Shown in pieces: positions 25,593-33,838 of a stretch of DNA of 64,000 bases. Source of the stretch: Candidatus Eisenbergiella stercoravium. Its GTDB lineage: Bacteria; Bacillota; Clostridia; Lachnospirales; Lachnospiraceae. The stretch lies in contig DXHY01000044.1 of the NCBI GenBank assembly GCA_019113175.1, positions 18,015 to 82,014 of the forward strand, in the 5' to 3' direction. The notes under the pieces are model-generated. The model was given only the letters and a program-made list of their open reading frames with translations. It made no database searches and had not been told where the DNA came from. Position 1 is the first letter of the stretch; every line of letters starts with the position of its first letter. Both the position numbers and the translations under genes were made by a program.

Positions 25593-27330
25593 CCTTGTCA
25601 CCTCCTACTCGATTCTGGGATGTATAAAGATCACGATAAACCTCATTGGATGCCAGGAGCTCCTCATGAGTACCCATTGCGCTGATGCGGCCGCCTTCCA
25701 TCATGATAATGCGGTCTGCGTCCTGCACACTGGCAACACGCTGGGCGATGATGATCTTGGTGGTCTCCGGAATGAACTCCCGGAAGCCCTTGCGGATCAG
25801 AGCGTCCGTGCGGGTATCCACAGCGCTGGTTGAATCATCCAGGATCAGGATTTTGGGCTTCTTCAGAAGAGCGCGGGCAATACACAGACGCTGCTTCTGA
25901 CCGCCGGAAACGTTGGTGCCTCCCTGCTCGATCCAGGTATCATATTTGTTCGGGAACTGCTGGATGAACTCATCGGCCTGTGCCAGACGGCAGGCTTCCT
26001 CCATCTCGGCATCTGTAGCATTGGGATTTCCCCAGCGCAGATTATCCTTGATCGTTCCGGAGAACAGGACATTCTTCTGAAGGACTACGGCTACCTGATT
26101 GCGCAGCGCTTCCAGATCATATTTGCGCACGTCCACGCCGCCGACCCTGACGCTTCCCTCTGTTACGTCGTACAGACGGGGAATCAGCTGGATCAGCGAA
26201 GATTTGGAAGAGCCGGTGCCTCCGAGAATGCCGACCACCTCTCCTGATTTAATGTGCAGATTGATGTCGGCAAGAGCCATGCGGTCCGCCTTTTTGGAAT
26301 ATTTGAAGCTGACATTATCAAAATCTACGGAACCGTCCTTTACTTCAGTCAGTCCGCCTGAAGGACTCTTCAGCGTGCTCTCCTCATTCAGAACCTCAAC
26401 AATACGTTCTGCGGATTCCGCGGACATGGTGATCATTCCGAATACCATGGAGAGCATCATCAGGCTCATCAGAATCTGGAAGCTGTAGGTCAGCATGGAG
26501 GACATCTGTCCAACATTCAGATCCAGACCGCGGCTGGTGATGACGGTGTAGGAGCCGTAGGACATGACGAATGCTATTCCGGCGTAAACGCAGATCTGCA
26601 TCATCGGGCTGTTGATTGCCATAATACGTTCTGCTTTGGTGAAGTCCTTCTGTACGTTTTCTGCGGCAGCGCCAAATTTCTTCTTTTCATAATCCTCACG
26701 AACATAGGATTTTACCACGCGCATGGCCTGAATGTTTTCCTGTACGGAATCGTTCAGGGCGTCATATTTGCGGAAGACCCGGCGGAACAGAGGCGTTGCA
26801 GACCGGATCACGAAGAACAGGCCGATTCCCAGAAGCGGGATGGTAACCAGGAAAATCACGGCAAGCCGTCCTCCCATGACGAAGCCCATGACAAAGGAAA
26901 AGATCAGCATCAGCGGGCAGCGGATGGCGATACGGATAATCATCATATAGGCCATCTGCACGTTGGTGATATCGGTGGTCAGACGGGTTACCAGGCTGGA
27001 TACCAGGAATTTATCGATGTTTTCAAAAGAATATCCCTGTATCTTATAAAACATATCCCGGCGCAGGTTCCGGGCAAAGCCCGCGGACGCAGTAGCACAG
27101 GTCGCGCCTGCTGCACCGCCGAAAACCAGCGAAATGACAGACATGACGATCAGGGCAGCACCGTACTGAGCAATGACGCTCATGGAGCAGCCGGCCTGCA
27201 TCTGGCCGACAAGATTGGCGATCACGAACGGGATCACACATTCCATAATTACCTCTACCGTTACCAGCAGAGGAGTCAGGATTGAAGCCTTTTTGTACTC
27301 GCGTATGCTTCGTGCCAAGACTTTAATCAT
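25582..27330 (-). CDS. ABC exporter half-transporter, degenerate NBD subunit
   Basis: The 582-residue chain has the same export-domain plus ATPase layout. Walker A is GGTGSSKSS, the signature is NVSGGQKQR and Walker B reads ILILDDSTSAVD, with Asp in place of the catalytic Glu. That substitution is the hallmark of the inactive site in heterodimeric exporters such as BmrCD-like pairs. The start is chosen as ATG 27330: it is ten bases after AAAGGAGG and overlaps the MarR gene stop as ATGA. The in-frame ATG at 27339 is too close to the ribosome site. Confidence 0.93.
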   Translation of the reverse strand: MIKVLARSIREYKKASILTPLLVTVEVIMECVIPFVIANLVGQMQAGCSMSVIAQYGAALIVMSVISLVFGGAAGATCATASAGFARNLRRDMFYKIQGYSFENIDKFLVSSLVTRLTTDITNVQMAYMMIIRIAIRCPLMLIFSFVMGFVMGGRLAVIFLVTIPLLGIGLFFVIRSATPLFRRVFRKYDALNDSVQENIQAMRVVKSYVREDYEKKKFGAAAENVQKDFTKAERIMAINSPMMQICVYAGIAFVMSYGSYTVITSRGLDLNVGQMSSMLTYSFQILMSLMMLSMVFGMITMSAESAERIVEVLNEESTLKSPSGGLTEVKDGSVDFDNVSFKYSKKADRMALADINLHIKSGEVVGILGGTGSSKSSLIQLIPRLYDVTEGSVRVGGVDVRKYDLEALRNQVAVVLQKNVLFSGTIKDNLRWGNPNATDAEMEEACRLAQADEFIQQFPNKYDTWIEQGGTNVSGGQKQRLCIARALLKKPKILILDDSTSAVDTRTDALIRKGFREFIPETTKIIIAQRVASVQDADRIIMMEGGRISAMGTHEELLASNEVYRDLYTSQNRVGGDKDGK

Positions 27331-27959
27331 TTGTGACATTCCTCCTTTCGACCGCCCGGCAGGCGGCGTTCATTTACAACTGTATGGCTTTTGCCATGCT
27401 CCCCCTCTGTTGTGGAGGCAGGATTTCCGCAAACCTTATCATGGCCGGCGGGATGCGGGTCCCCGGAAGGGGCCGGCGGGCCGGAGGCTTGCGTATGACC
27501 GGAAGAAGATTCCTCCGGACAGCAGCAGGCATCCCAGTCGTCCAGATTACGCAGCATCTGAGCTGCCATTTCCCGGAACATTATGATCTGTCCCTCAGAA
27601 AGACCACGAGTGAGCATGCGGTCGGTTTCCTCCAGGCAGGCGCGTACCTGTGCGGCCAGTTCGAAAGCGCGCTGTGTGGGGACCAGACTTTTCAGTCTGG
27701 CATCATTGGGCACACTTTCCCGCAGGATGATGCCGTTTTTTTCCAGAAGCTGGAGAATTCCTGTCGCAGTCGAACGACTCAGGCCGAACGCGCTTTCGAC
27801 ATCACGCTGAAAGACAGGGCCTTCCTTGCAGTGGGCCAGGATGTAATAAATCACCCGGCTCTGGACGCCGGTAATGCCCAGATTCTGGAAATCAGCATCA
27901 AGCCGGGCCTTCACCTTGTGCGACAGCAGGTTGATCCAGGCACCGCAGTCTTTTTCCAC
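27327..27959 (-). CDS. MarR-family transcriptional regulator
   Basis: The 210-residue protein carries a MarR winged helix (residues about 30-130), with FQRDVESAFGLSRSTATGILQLLEKNG as recognition region and LTRGLSEGQIIMFREMAAQML in the dimer helix. A proline-rich, His-rich tail of about 60 residues after the normal end is unusual for the family. It is first in a three-gene operon with the ABC pair, overlapping the next start by four bases, and most likely represses the operon until a ligand appears. The start is GTG 27959 after AAAGGGGGGAACGAA. Confidence 0.88.
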   Translation of the reverse strand: MEKDCGAWINLLSHKVKARLDADFQNLGITGVQSRVIYYILAHCKEGPVFQRDVESAFGLSRSTATGILQLLEKNGIILRESVPNDARLKSLVPTQRAFELAAQVRACLEETDRMLTRGLSEGQIIMFREMAAQMLRNLDDWDACCCPEESSSGHTQASGPPAPSGDPHPAGHDKVCGNPASTTEGEHGKSHTVVNERRLPGGRKEECHK

Positions 27960-28010
27960 TTCGTTCCCCCCTTTCGGACGAAAAAATCTGATTTATTTGT
28001 TAGGATGCGA

Positions 28011-28045
28011 ACGATATAATATCGCAGTTTGGGGCTCTGTGTCAA
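28011..28045 (-). promoter_or_regulatory. Promoter and probable operator of the MarR-ABC operon
   Basis: On the minus strand TTGACA (28045-28040) and TATTAT (28021-28016) are 18 bases apart. The -10 lies inside the palindrome CGATATTATATCG, a good position for repression by the MarR protein. Confidence 0.7.
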
Positions 28046-28128
28046 GAGGAAAAAGGAAGGTTTATCAACCTGATTTATGAAAGGGAATGAGGGAAAAACC
28101 ATTTCCGGAATTCTTTACAAGAAAATGA

Positions 28129-28157
28129 TTGAAAAGGGGGTATTTATAGATTAAAAT
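28129..28157 (+). promoter_or_regulatory. pfkA: Promoter of pfkA
   Basis: TTGAAA (28129-28134) and TAAAAT (28152-28157) are 17 bases apart, 60 bases before the start codon. Confidence 0.7.
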
Positions 28158-28215
28158 AGACACAGAGTATGGACAAAAATCAGTATCTGAATTTGATAGA
28201 CGGGAGGACGGATGT

Positions 28216-29190
28216 ATGGCAAAGTCGATTAAAACGATAGGAATCCTGACGAGCGGCGGCGATGCGCCGGGAATGAATGCGGCGATCCGGGCCGTGACGA
28301 GGAAGGCGCTTACCAACGGCGTGAAGGTGAAGGGAATCAAGAGAGGCTACCAGGGCCTTTTAAATGAGGAAATCGTTGACATGCAGGCGCGGAGCGTTTC
28401 CGATATTATTCAGCGGGGCGGAACGATTCTGGGAACGGCCCGGTGTATGGAATTCAAGACGGAGGAAGGCCAGCAGAAGGGCGCGGAGATCTGCAGAAAG
28501 CACGGAATCGACGGACTGGTGGTCATCGGAGGCGATGGTTCCTATATGGGCGCGAGGGCACTTTCCAGACATGGCATCAACACTGTCGGGCTTCCCGGCA
28601 CCATCGATCTGGACATTGCCTGCACGGATTATACCATCGGCTTTGATACGGCTGTCAACACCGCCATGCAGGCCATTGATAAGGTAAGAGATACATCCTC
28701 CTCTCATGAAAGATGCAGCATCATCGAGGTTATGGGAAGAAACGCGGGCTATATCGCTCTCTGGTGCGGCGTGGCAAACGGCGCGGAGGATATCCTCCTT
28801 CCGGAGAAATATGATTATAACGAGCAGAACATCATCAATAACATCATCAATAACAGAAAACGGGGAAAAACCCACCATCTGATCATCAATGCGGAGGGAA
28901 TCGGCCATTCTACCTCCATGGCGAGGCGGATCGAGGCGGCGACCGGAGTGGAGACCAGAGCGACGATCCTGGGATACATGCAGAGAGGCGGAAGTCCGAC
29001 CTGTAAGGACAGGTATTACGCTTCCATCATGGGCTGCCTTGCCGCGGACATTCTCTGCGAGGGAAAGACAAACCGGGTAATTGGCTACCGCGGCGGTAAG
29101 TTTATCGATTTTGACATTGAAGAGGCGCTGGCGATGCAGAAGGACATTCCCGAATACGAATACAGGATCAGCAAGCTGCTCGCCCTCTAA
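28216..29190 (+). CDS. pfkA: ATP-dependent 6-phosphofructokinase
   Basis: PfkA phosphorylates fructose 6-phosphate to the 1,6-bisphosphate in glycolysis. The 324-residue length and the motifs ILTSGGDAPGMN (residues 9-20), GGDGSYMG and PGTIDLDI fit. GGDGS and PGTID, with Gly rather than Asp and Lys at the two specificity positions, point to ATP rather than pyrophosphate as donor. The sequence reads TIDLD where TIDND is more usual; both catalytic Asp residues remain. ATG 28216 follows GGGAGGACGG. It has its own promoter and terminator. Confidence 0.96.
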   Translation: MAKSIKTIGILTSGGDAPGMNAAIRAVTRKALTNGVKVKGIKRGYQGLLNEEIVDMQARSVSDIIQRGGTILGTARCMEFKTEEGQQKGAEICRKHGIDGLVVIGGDGSYMGARALSRHGINTVGLPGTIDLDIACTDYTIGFDTAVNTAMQAIDKVRDTSSSHERCSIIEVMGRNAGYIALWCGVANGAEDILLPEKYDYNEQNIINNIINNRKRGKTHHLIINAEGIGHSTSMARRIEAATGVETRATILGYMQRGGSPTCKDRYYASIMGCLAADILCEGKTNRVIGYRGGKFIDFDIEEALAMQKDIPEYEYRISKLLAL

Positions 29191-29229
29191 AATAAAGAAA
29201 GAACCCCGTGCATGACGGGAAAGAAAAGG

Positions 29230-29262
29230 CAACGGCGCGCTTCTGCGTGCCGTTGTTTTGTG
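29230..29262 (+). terminator. Terminator after pfkA
   Basis: CAACGGC-GCGC and GCGT-GCCGTTG form a stem with loop TTCT, followed by TTTTG. Confidence 0.75.
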
Positions 29263-29367
29263 GTAAGAGCAGGCTCCGGAACGGACAGCCCGGACGGCGC
29301 GCCGGCCGGAATCTGTCCCGGGTACAGGAAGAACGGATCCAGGAAGAAATGGGAAAGAGAGAAGGAT

Positions 29368-30168
29368 ATGATCACATCCCTGTCAAACAGCAGAGTAAAA
29401 AATGTAACGGCGCTGAACCGGAAGGCAAAAGAGAGAAGAAGCCAGGGGAAATATGTGGTGGAGGGCGTCAAAATGTTTCTGGAGGCGCCTGAGACGGAAA
29501 TCGGGGAGGTTTATGTCTCCGAAAGCTTTTATGGGAAAATGCAGGAAAATCCGGCGGAATCAGCCTGTGCCGAAAAGCTTGCCGGGCTGTCTTATGAGAC
29601 AGTATCAGACGAGGTGTTTTCCAAAATGTCGGATACGGAAGCCCCGCAGGGGATTCTCTGTGTGATGAGAAGAAAGGATTATTCGGAACGGGATATTCTT
29701 TCCGGAACGGCTCCGCTGATTATGGTGCTTGAGGATATTCAGGATCCCGGAAATCTGGGGACCATCCTGCGGACCGGCGAGGGAGCAGGCGTGCGCGGTA
29801 TCCTTCTGAGCGGAGGGTGCGCAGATATCTATAATCCGAAAACAATCCGTTCCACCATGGGAAGCATTTACCGGGTTCCCTTTGCCTATGTGCCCTCCAT
29901 CCCGGAGACGGCGGCCAGCCTGAAGGCGGCCGGCATCCGGATCTATGCGGCCCATCTGCAGGGCTCTGTGAATTATACGAAGCCGGATTATACGAAGGGA
30001 ACCGCCTTTTTTATAGGAAACGAAGGGAACGGCCTGCGGCCGGAGACGGCGGCCCTGGCGGACCGTTATATCCGGATTCCCATGGCGGGCAGGGTAGAAT
30101 CCCTGAATGCGGCGATGGCAGCGGGAATTCTCATGTACGAAGCGGCAAGACAAAGGTACGGCGGATGA
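29368..30168 (+). CDS. TrmH-family (SpoU) RNA 2'-O-methyltransferase
   Basis: The 266-residue protein combines an N-terminal RNA-binding domain (residues 1-95, starting SLSNSRVKNVTALNRKAKER) with a SPOUT methyltransferase. Motif 1 is EDIQDPGNLGTILRT, motif 2 GNEGNGLRPE and motif 3 MAGRVESLNAAMAAGILMYEA, with the knot-forming Asn and Glu present. It probably methylates a ribose in 23S rRNA or tRNA; which base cannot be told. ATG 29368 follows GAGAAGG; a longer frame from 29212 runs through the pfkA terminator and is rejected. Confidence 0.9.
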   Translation: MITSLSNSRVKNVTALNRKAKERRSQGKYVVEGVKMFLEAPETEIGEVYVSESFYGKMQENPAESACAEKLAGLSYETVSDEVFSKMSDTEAPQGILCVMRRKDYSERDILSGTAPLIMVLEDIQDPGNLGTILRTGEGAGVRGILLSGGCADIYNPKTIRSTMGSIYRVPFAYVPSIPETAASLKAAGIRIYAAHLQGSVNYTKPDYTKGTAFFIGNEGNGLRPETAALADRYIRIPMAGRVESLNAAMAAGILMYEAARQRYGG

Positions 30169-30197
30169 TAACTGCGGGTTTTCATCCTGGGAATAGA

Positions 30198-30258
30198 GTG
30201 CCGCTTCCGGCGGTGCCGCTTTCAGCGATGCCGCTTTCAGCGGCAGAAAAGGAGTGGA
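30198..30258 (+). repeat. Hairpin-ribosome-site module upstream of proC
   Basis: GCCGCTT/CGGCGGT-type stems are repeated three times (GCCGCTTTCAGCG twice), ending GGCAGAAAAGGAG, the proC ribosome site. A mini-frame from ATG 30228 (MPLSAAEKEWK) ends with TGA overlapping the proC ATG. Confidence 0.65.
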
Positions 30259-30259
30259 A

Positions 30260-31069
30260 ATGAAGAAAAAAATCGGATTTATCGGACTCGGCAGCATGGC
30301 CTCCGCCATGATCGGCGGAATGCTTCGGAAGAAGCTGGTAGAGCCGGAAAATATTCTGGGAAATGCAAAGACCGAAAAAACGAGACAGAAGGCGAAGGAT
30401 GCCTGGGGAATCACAATCCTGAATGATAATGCCGGGGTGGCGGAGCAGGCGGATATCGTTGTGCTGGCGGTAAAGCCGCAGTTTTTTGATGAGGTGATCG
30501 GAGAGCTGAAGGGGCTGGGCGCGGACGCCTGGCAGAAAAAGCTGCTGATCAGCCTGGCGCCGGGAAAAACGATGGAATGGTTTGAGAAAAGCTTCGGCTT
30601 TCCGGTTCCCATGATCCGCTGCATGCCGAATACTCCGGCGCTCGTGGGAGAGGGATGCACCGGTATGTGTGTCTCCGACAGGATTTCAGAGGAAGCGGCA
30701 GAGGAAGTAAAGCAGATAACGGACAGCTTCGGCAGGACGGTAATGGTGCCGGAACGGCTGATGGATGTGGTCAGCGCGGTGAGCGGAAGCTCTCCGGCCT
30801 TTGTCTTTCTGTTTATCGAAGCTCTGGCGGATGGAGCCGTCGCGGAGGGAATGCCGCGCTCACAGGCCTGTGAGCTTGCCGCGCAGGCGGTTCTCGGAAG
30901 CGCCAGGATGGTTCTTGAAACTGGAATGCATCCGGGCCAGCTGAAGGATATGGTCTGCTCGCCTGGCGGAACCACGATTCAGGGCGTCCGGACGCTGGAG
31001 GAAAAAGGATTTCGGGCTGCGGCGATGGATGCTGTTCTCGCCTGTGTGGAAAAGTCGCGAAAGCTGTAA
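30260..31069 (+). CDS. proC: Pyrroline-5-carboxylate reductase
   Basis: ProC reduces pyrroline-5-carboxylate to proline with NAD(P)H. At 269 residues it has the expected size. GFIGLGSMASAMIGG (residues 5-19) is the dinucleotide fold, VLAVKPQFFDEV and RCMPNTPALVGEG are family blocks, and SGSSPAFVFLFIEALADGAV forms the C-terminal dimer and substrate helix. ATG 30260 is five bases after AAAAGGAG and overlaps the stop of an eleven-residue mini-frame in the hairpin module (ATGA). Other proline genes are not adjacent. Confidence 0.95.
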   Translation: MKKKIGFIGLGSMASAMIGGMLRKKLVEPENILGNAKTEKTRQKAKDAWGITILNDNAGVAEQADIVVLAVKPQFFDEVIGELKGLGADAWQKKLLISLAPGKTMEWFEKSFGFPVPMIRCMPNTPALVGEGCTGMCVSDRISEEAAEEVKQITDSFGRTVMVPERLMDVVSAVSGSSPAFVFLFIEALADGAVAEGMPRSQACELAAQAVLGSARMVLETGMHPGQLKDMVCSPGGTTIQGVRTLEEKGFRAAAMDAVLACVEKSRKL

Positions 31070-31136
31070 GCGGACGAAAAAAGAAACTGTTGTAATATTT
31101 GTAATATATTAATAAAAAACATAAAAATATTTCTGA

Positions 31137-31184
31137 AAAATGTCTTTTTTGCAGATAGGAATGAGCGAAAAAGACATTTTTTTT
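31137..31184 (+). terminator. Terminator after proC
   Basis: AAATGTCTTTTT pairs with AAAAAGACATTT, followed by a long T run. The remaining gene-free DNA up to 31326 is AT-rich and shows no gene. Confidence 0.8.
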
Positions 31185-31326
31185 ATTCGTAAAATGGAAA
31201 ATAAAGCGAAATAATGAAAAAGTAAGATTAGAAAAACGAATACGATGGTTGCTTTACAAAATATGCAATTTCTGAATTTTGTTAAAAAACAGCAAAAAAC
31301 TGCGAAAATCCGGGATTGGATTGGGG

Positions 31327-31355
31327 TTGACAAAGTAAGCTGATGCTGTTATTAT
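31327..31355 (+). promoter_or_regulatory. Promoter of the short cell-wall hydrolase gene
   Basis: TTGACA (31327-31332) and TATTAT (31350-31355) have a 17-base spacer. Confidence 0.75.
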
Positions 31356-31431
31356 AGCAATCGTAACATTTGTTAATAATTTTGTAACAAATGTGAAGCA
31401 TATCCGCAGGACGGACAGAATGGAGGTTGCT

Positions 31432-32106
31432 ATGGACACAAAGGGCAGAAGGCTGTGGAAGCATGCCGCCGGAATGTTCACAGGAATGTTATTTCTGGGA
31501 ATGGCATGCGAAACAACCGTTTTTGCAAATGGTGTTATACCGACAGATACTTCCGGGCAGGCTGTACAGGTGGAAACGGTACAGTTGGATGCCGCTCAGG
31601 AAGAGACCATACAGAATGCCGCGCAGGCTCAGGCGGCAGCGGCACAGGAAGCTGCGGCTGCTGCACAGCAGGCGGCAGCAGAAGCTGCTGCAAAAGCGGC
31701 ACAGGAAGCTGCGGAGGCTGCTGCGCAGACCGCCATGGTGAATACTATTCTCGCTCAGGAGGGGGTCAGCAGACAGGAGTACGATCTGCTTGCAGCACTT
31801 ATTCAGTGTGAGGCAGGTGGTGAATCCTACATCGGCCAGGTGGCCGTTGGAAACGTAGTCATGAACCGGGTGGAGTCTCCGAATCATCCGGACACGATTT
31901 CAGAGGTGATATATGCGGCCGGACAGTTCAGCCCGGTCAGAAACGGAAGCCTGAACAGAACACTCAGCTCCGGAAATGTCAGTGCCTCCTGCAGGCAGGC
32001 GGCGCTGGAAGCGATCGCCGGTTCAGAGCCGGTCGGAGATAAGCTCTATTTCAGAAGAGTGAACGGCCGCAGCGGACAGGTGATTGGAAATCATGTGTTT
32101 TATTAA
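31432..32106 (+). CDS. Secreted SleB-like cell-wall hydrolase with Ala-rich linker
   Basis: The 224-residue protein begins with a signal peptide (about residues 1-33, basic start then GMFTGMLFLGMACETTVFA). A helical Ala/Gln/Glu-rich linker spans roughly 55-105. The C-terminal domain (LLAALIQCEAGGESYIGQVAVGNVVMNRV to HVFY) is the Hydrolase_2 fold of SleB and CwlJ, lytic enzymes that act on spore cortex or cell-wall peptidoglycan; the catalytic Glu is in QCEAGGE. ATG 31432 follows GGAGGTTGCT. It is closely related in its catalytic domain to the gene at 33839, but has no SH3 domains. Confidence 0.88.
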   Translation: MDTKGRRLWKHAAGMFTGMLFLGMACETTVFANGVIPTDTSGQAVQVETVQLDAAQEETIQNAAQAQAAAAQEAAAAAQQAAAEAAAKAAQEAAEAAAQTAMVNTILAQEGVSRQEYDLLAALIQCEAGGESYIGQVAVGNVVMNRVESPNHPDTISEVIYAAGQFSPVRNGSLNRTLSSGNVSASCRQAALEAIAGSEPVGDKLYFRRVNGRSGQVIGNHVFY

Positions 32107-32118
32107 AAGTGTAAGAAG

Positions 32119-32153
32119 AGAGCGCGGAAGTTGAAAGGCTTCCGCGCTCTTGT
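32119..32153 (+). terminator. Terminator after the short cell-wall hydrolase gene
   Basis: AGAGCGCGGAAG (32119-32130) pairs perfectly with CTTCCGCGCTCT (32139-32150), followed by TGT. Confidence 0.75.
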
Positions 32154-32369
32154 CATGTCGGAAGGTTTTACTAAGGCCAACAGAGAATCGGAGAAGCATT
32201 TTTGCCATAAATGCGGAGTCGAAAAAATTTCTCGAAATTTAAACGGAGTATGAATATGAGGCTTGCAGGAATGCGATGCAGTATGTAGAATAGCATGGAA
32301 GGAAGTTCCATTTTACCCGCCGCTGATGCGGCGGAATGAAGAGAAATTAAGAAAGGGGTACAGGGACGT

Positions 32370-33620
32370 ATGGAACTGACACAATATATGCGGGAAAAGC
32401 TGGAAGAAGACTGCAGCCGTATCCAGGACAGGGAGATCGAAAAACTATACCGGAGCTGCTTCAAATGTACATGGGAAACAACCCTCAGCCTGGAAGAGGA
32501 GGAAAAGACCTACATCATAACAGGTGATATTGAGGCAATGTGGCTCCGGGACAGTTCCATGCAGGTTCTGCCCTATCTGAGATATCTGGGGGATACAGTG
32601 GTGAAACGGGCTGTAAGAGGGCTGATCCGGAAGCAGGCGGAGCTGATTCTGACTGACCCGTATGCGAACGCGTTCAACAGAAATGGGGATTTTGCCTGTT
32701 ATAAAAAAGATCATACCGAAATGGGGCCATATATCTGGGAGAGAAAATACGAGGTAGACTCGCTGGCCTTTCCGATTTTTCTCCTGGAGGCCTATTACGA
32801 AAAAAGCGGAGATGCTGCCATTCTGACAGATCGGGTTCTGAAGGCACTGGAGACGGTTATTGATGTCTGGAGAAAGGAACAGAATCATGCGGCAGAATCG
32901 GACTACGTGTTTGAAAGGGACAGCGAAATCATCACGGAAACGCTGGCAAACGGAGGAAAGGGATCTCCTGTCGGCTATACGGGGATGACATGGTCCGGAT
33001 TCCGCCCGAGCGACGATGCCTGCCGTTTCCATTATCTGGTTCCTTCCAATATGCTTGCCGTCAGCGTACTTAAGGGCCTGGAGAAGCTTCCTCTGCCTGA
33101 AAATCTGACGAAAAGAGCGAAGGAGCTTTCGGGTGAGATTGAGGATGGGATCAGAAAGTATGCTGTGACAAAAGGGCCGTCCGGAGAGAACATATACGTC
33201 TATGAAACGGATGGACTGGGAAACTTTAATCTGATGGATGATGCGAACCTTCCCAGTCTCCTTGGTGCTCCCTGGTACGGCTTCTGCAAAACGGATGATC
33301 CGCTGTATCAGGAAACGAGGGAATTTTTGCTGAGTCCTGAGAATCCGTACTATTTTCAGGGAAAATATGCGGCGGGAATCGGAAGCCCGCATACGCCGGA
33401 CGGATATGTCTGGCATATAGGACTGATTGTGCAGGGGCTGACTGCTTCGAACGATGCGGAAAAGTCCGCAATTCTGGAAGTACTGAAAAATACAAATGCC
33501 GGGACGGGACATATGCATGAGGGCTTTGATCCGGATGATCCGGAGCATTTTACTCGGCCCTGGTTCGCCTGGGCGGATTCCATGTTCTGCCTGTTAGTAG
33601 AGGACTATTACCATCTATGA
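32370..33620 (+). CDS. GH125 exo-alpha-1,6-mannosidase
   Basis: The 416-residue protein fits glycoside hydrolase family 125: TGDIEAMWLRDSSMQV near residues 52-67, TDPYANAFN, IWERKYEVDSLAFP and GMTWSGFRPSDDACRFHYLVPSNM are the family blocks, which include the catalytic acid and base. Family members trim alpha-1,6-linked mannose from the ends of glycans, metal-independently. No signal peptide is visible, so it acts inside the cell on imported oligosaccharides. ATG 32370 follows AAAGGGG. Other carbohydrate genes lie at 35-39 kb, but no transporter is adjacent. Confidence 0.92.
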   Translation: MELTQYMREKLEEDCSRIQDREIEKLYRSCFKCTWETTLSLEEEEKTYIITGDIEAMWLRDSSMQVLPYLRYLGDTVVKRAVRGLIRKQAELILTDPYANAFNRNGDFACYKKDHTEMGPYIWERKYEVDSLAFPIFLLEAYYEKSGDAAILTDRVLKALETVIDVWRKEQNHAAESDYVFERDSEIITETLANGGKGSPVGYTGMTWSGFRPSDDACRFHYLVPSNMLAVSVLKGLEKLPLPENLTKRAKELSGEIEDGIRKYAVTKGPSGENIYVYETDGLGNFNLMDDANLPSLLGAPWYGFCKTDDPLYQETREFLLSPENPYYFQGKYAAGIGSPHTPDGYVWHIGLIVQGLTASNDAEKSAILEVLKNTNAGTGHMHEGFDPDDPEHFTRPWFAWADSMFCLLVEDYYHL

Positions 33621-33642
33621 TACATAAGCCTTAGAAAACAGA

Positions 33643-33680
33643 CGGCCGTTTGCTGCAATGTCAGGAAACGGCCGCTGCTT
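33643..33680 (+). terminator. Terminator hairpin after the GH125 gene
   Basis: CGGCCGTTT pairs with AAACGGCCG, followed by CTGCTTTTCC. Confidence 0.65.
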
Positions 33681-33725
33681 TTCCCTTTACTGTTTTTTAC
33701 CTGCCTACAATAAATTTGTAAAATC

Positions 33726-33754
33726 TTGACAGGAATTGCAATAGTTGTTAACAT
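33726..33754 (+). promoter_or_regulatory. Promoter of the SH3-containing hydrolase gene
   Basis: TTGACA (33726-33731) and TAACAT (33749-33754) have a 17-base spacer. Confidence 0.7.
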
Positions 33755-33838
33755 ATCTGTAATAAATAAGGCCTTTCTGCCGTCAGGCAGAGAGAATGAC
33801 ACATGCCGGACAGACAGATAAATGGTGGGGAAAGGACG

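Noticed and set aside
29212..29367. N-terminal extension of the TrmH protein
   Set aside because: The DNA is the pfkA terminator and spacer; composition is unlike the family and a good start lies at 29368.
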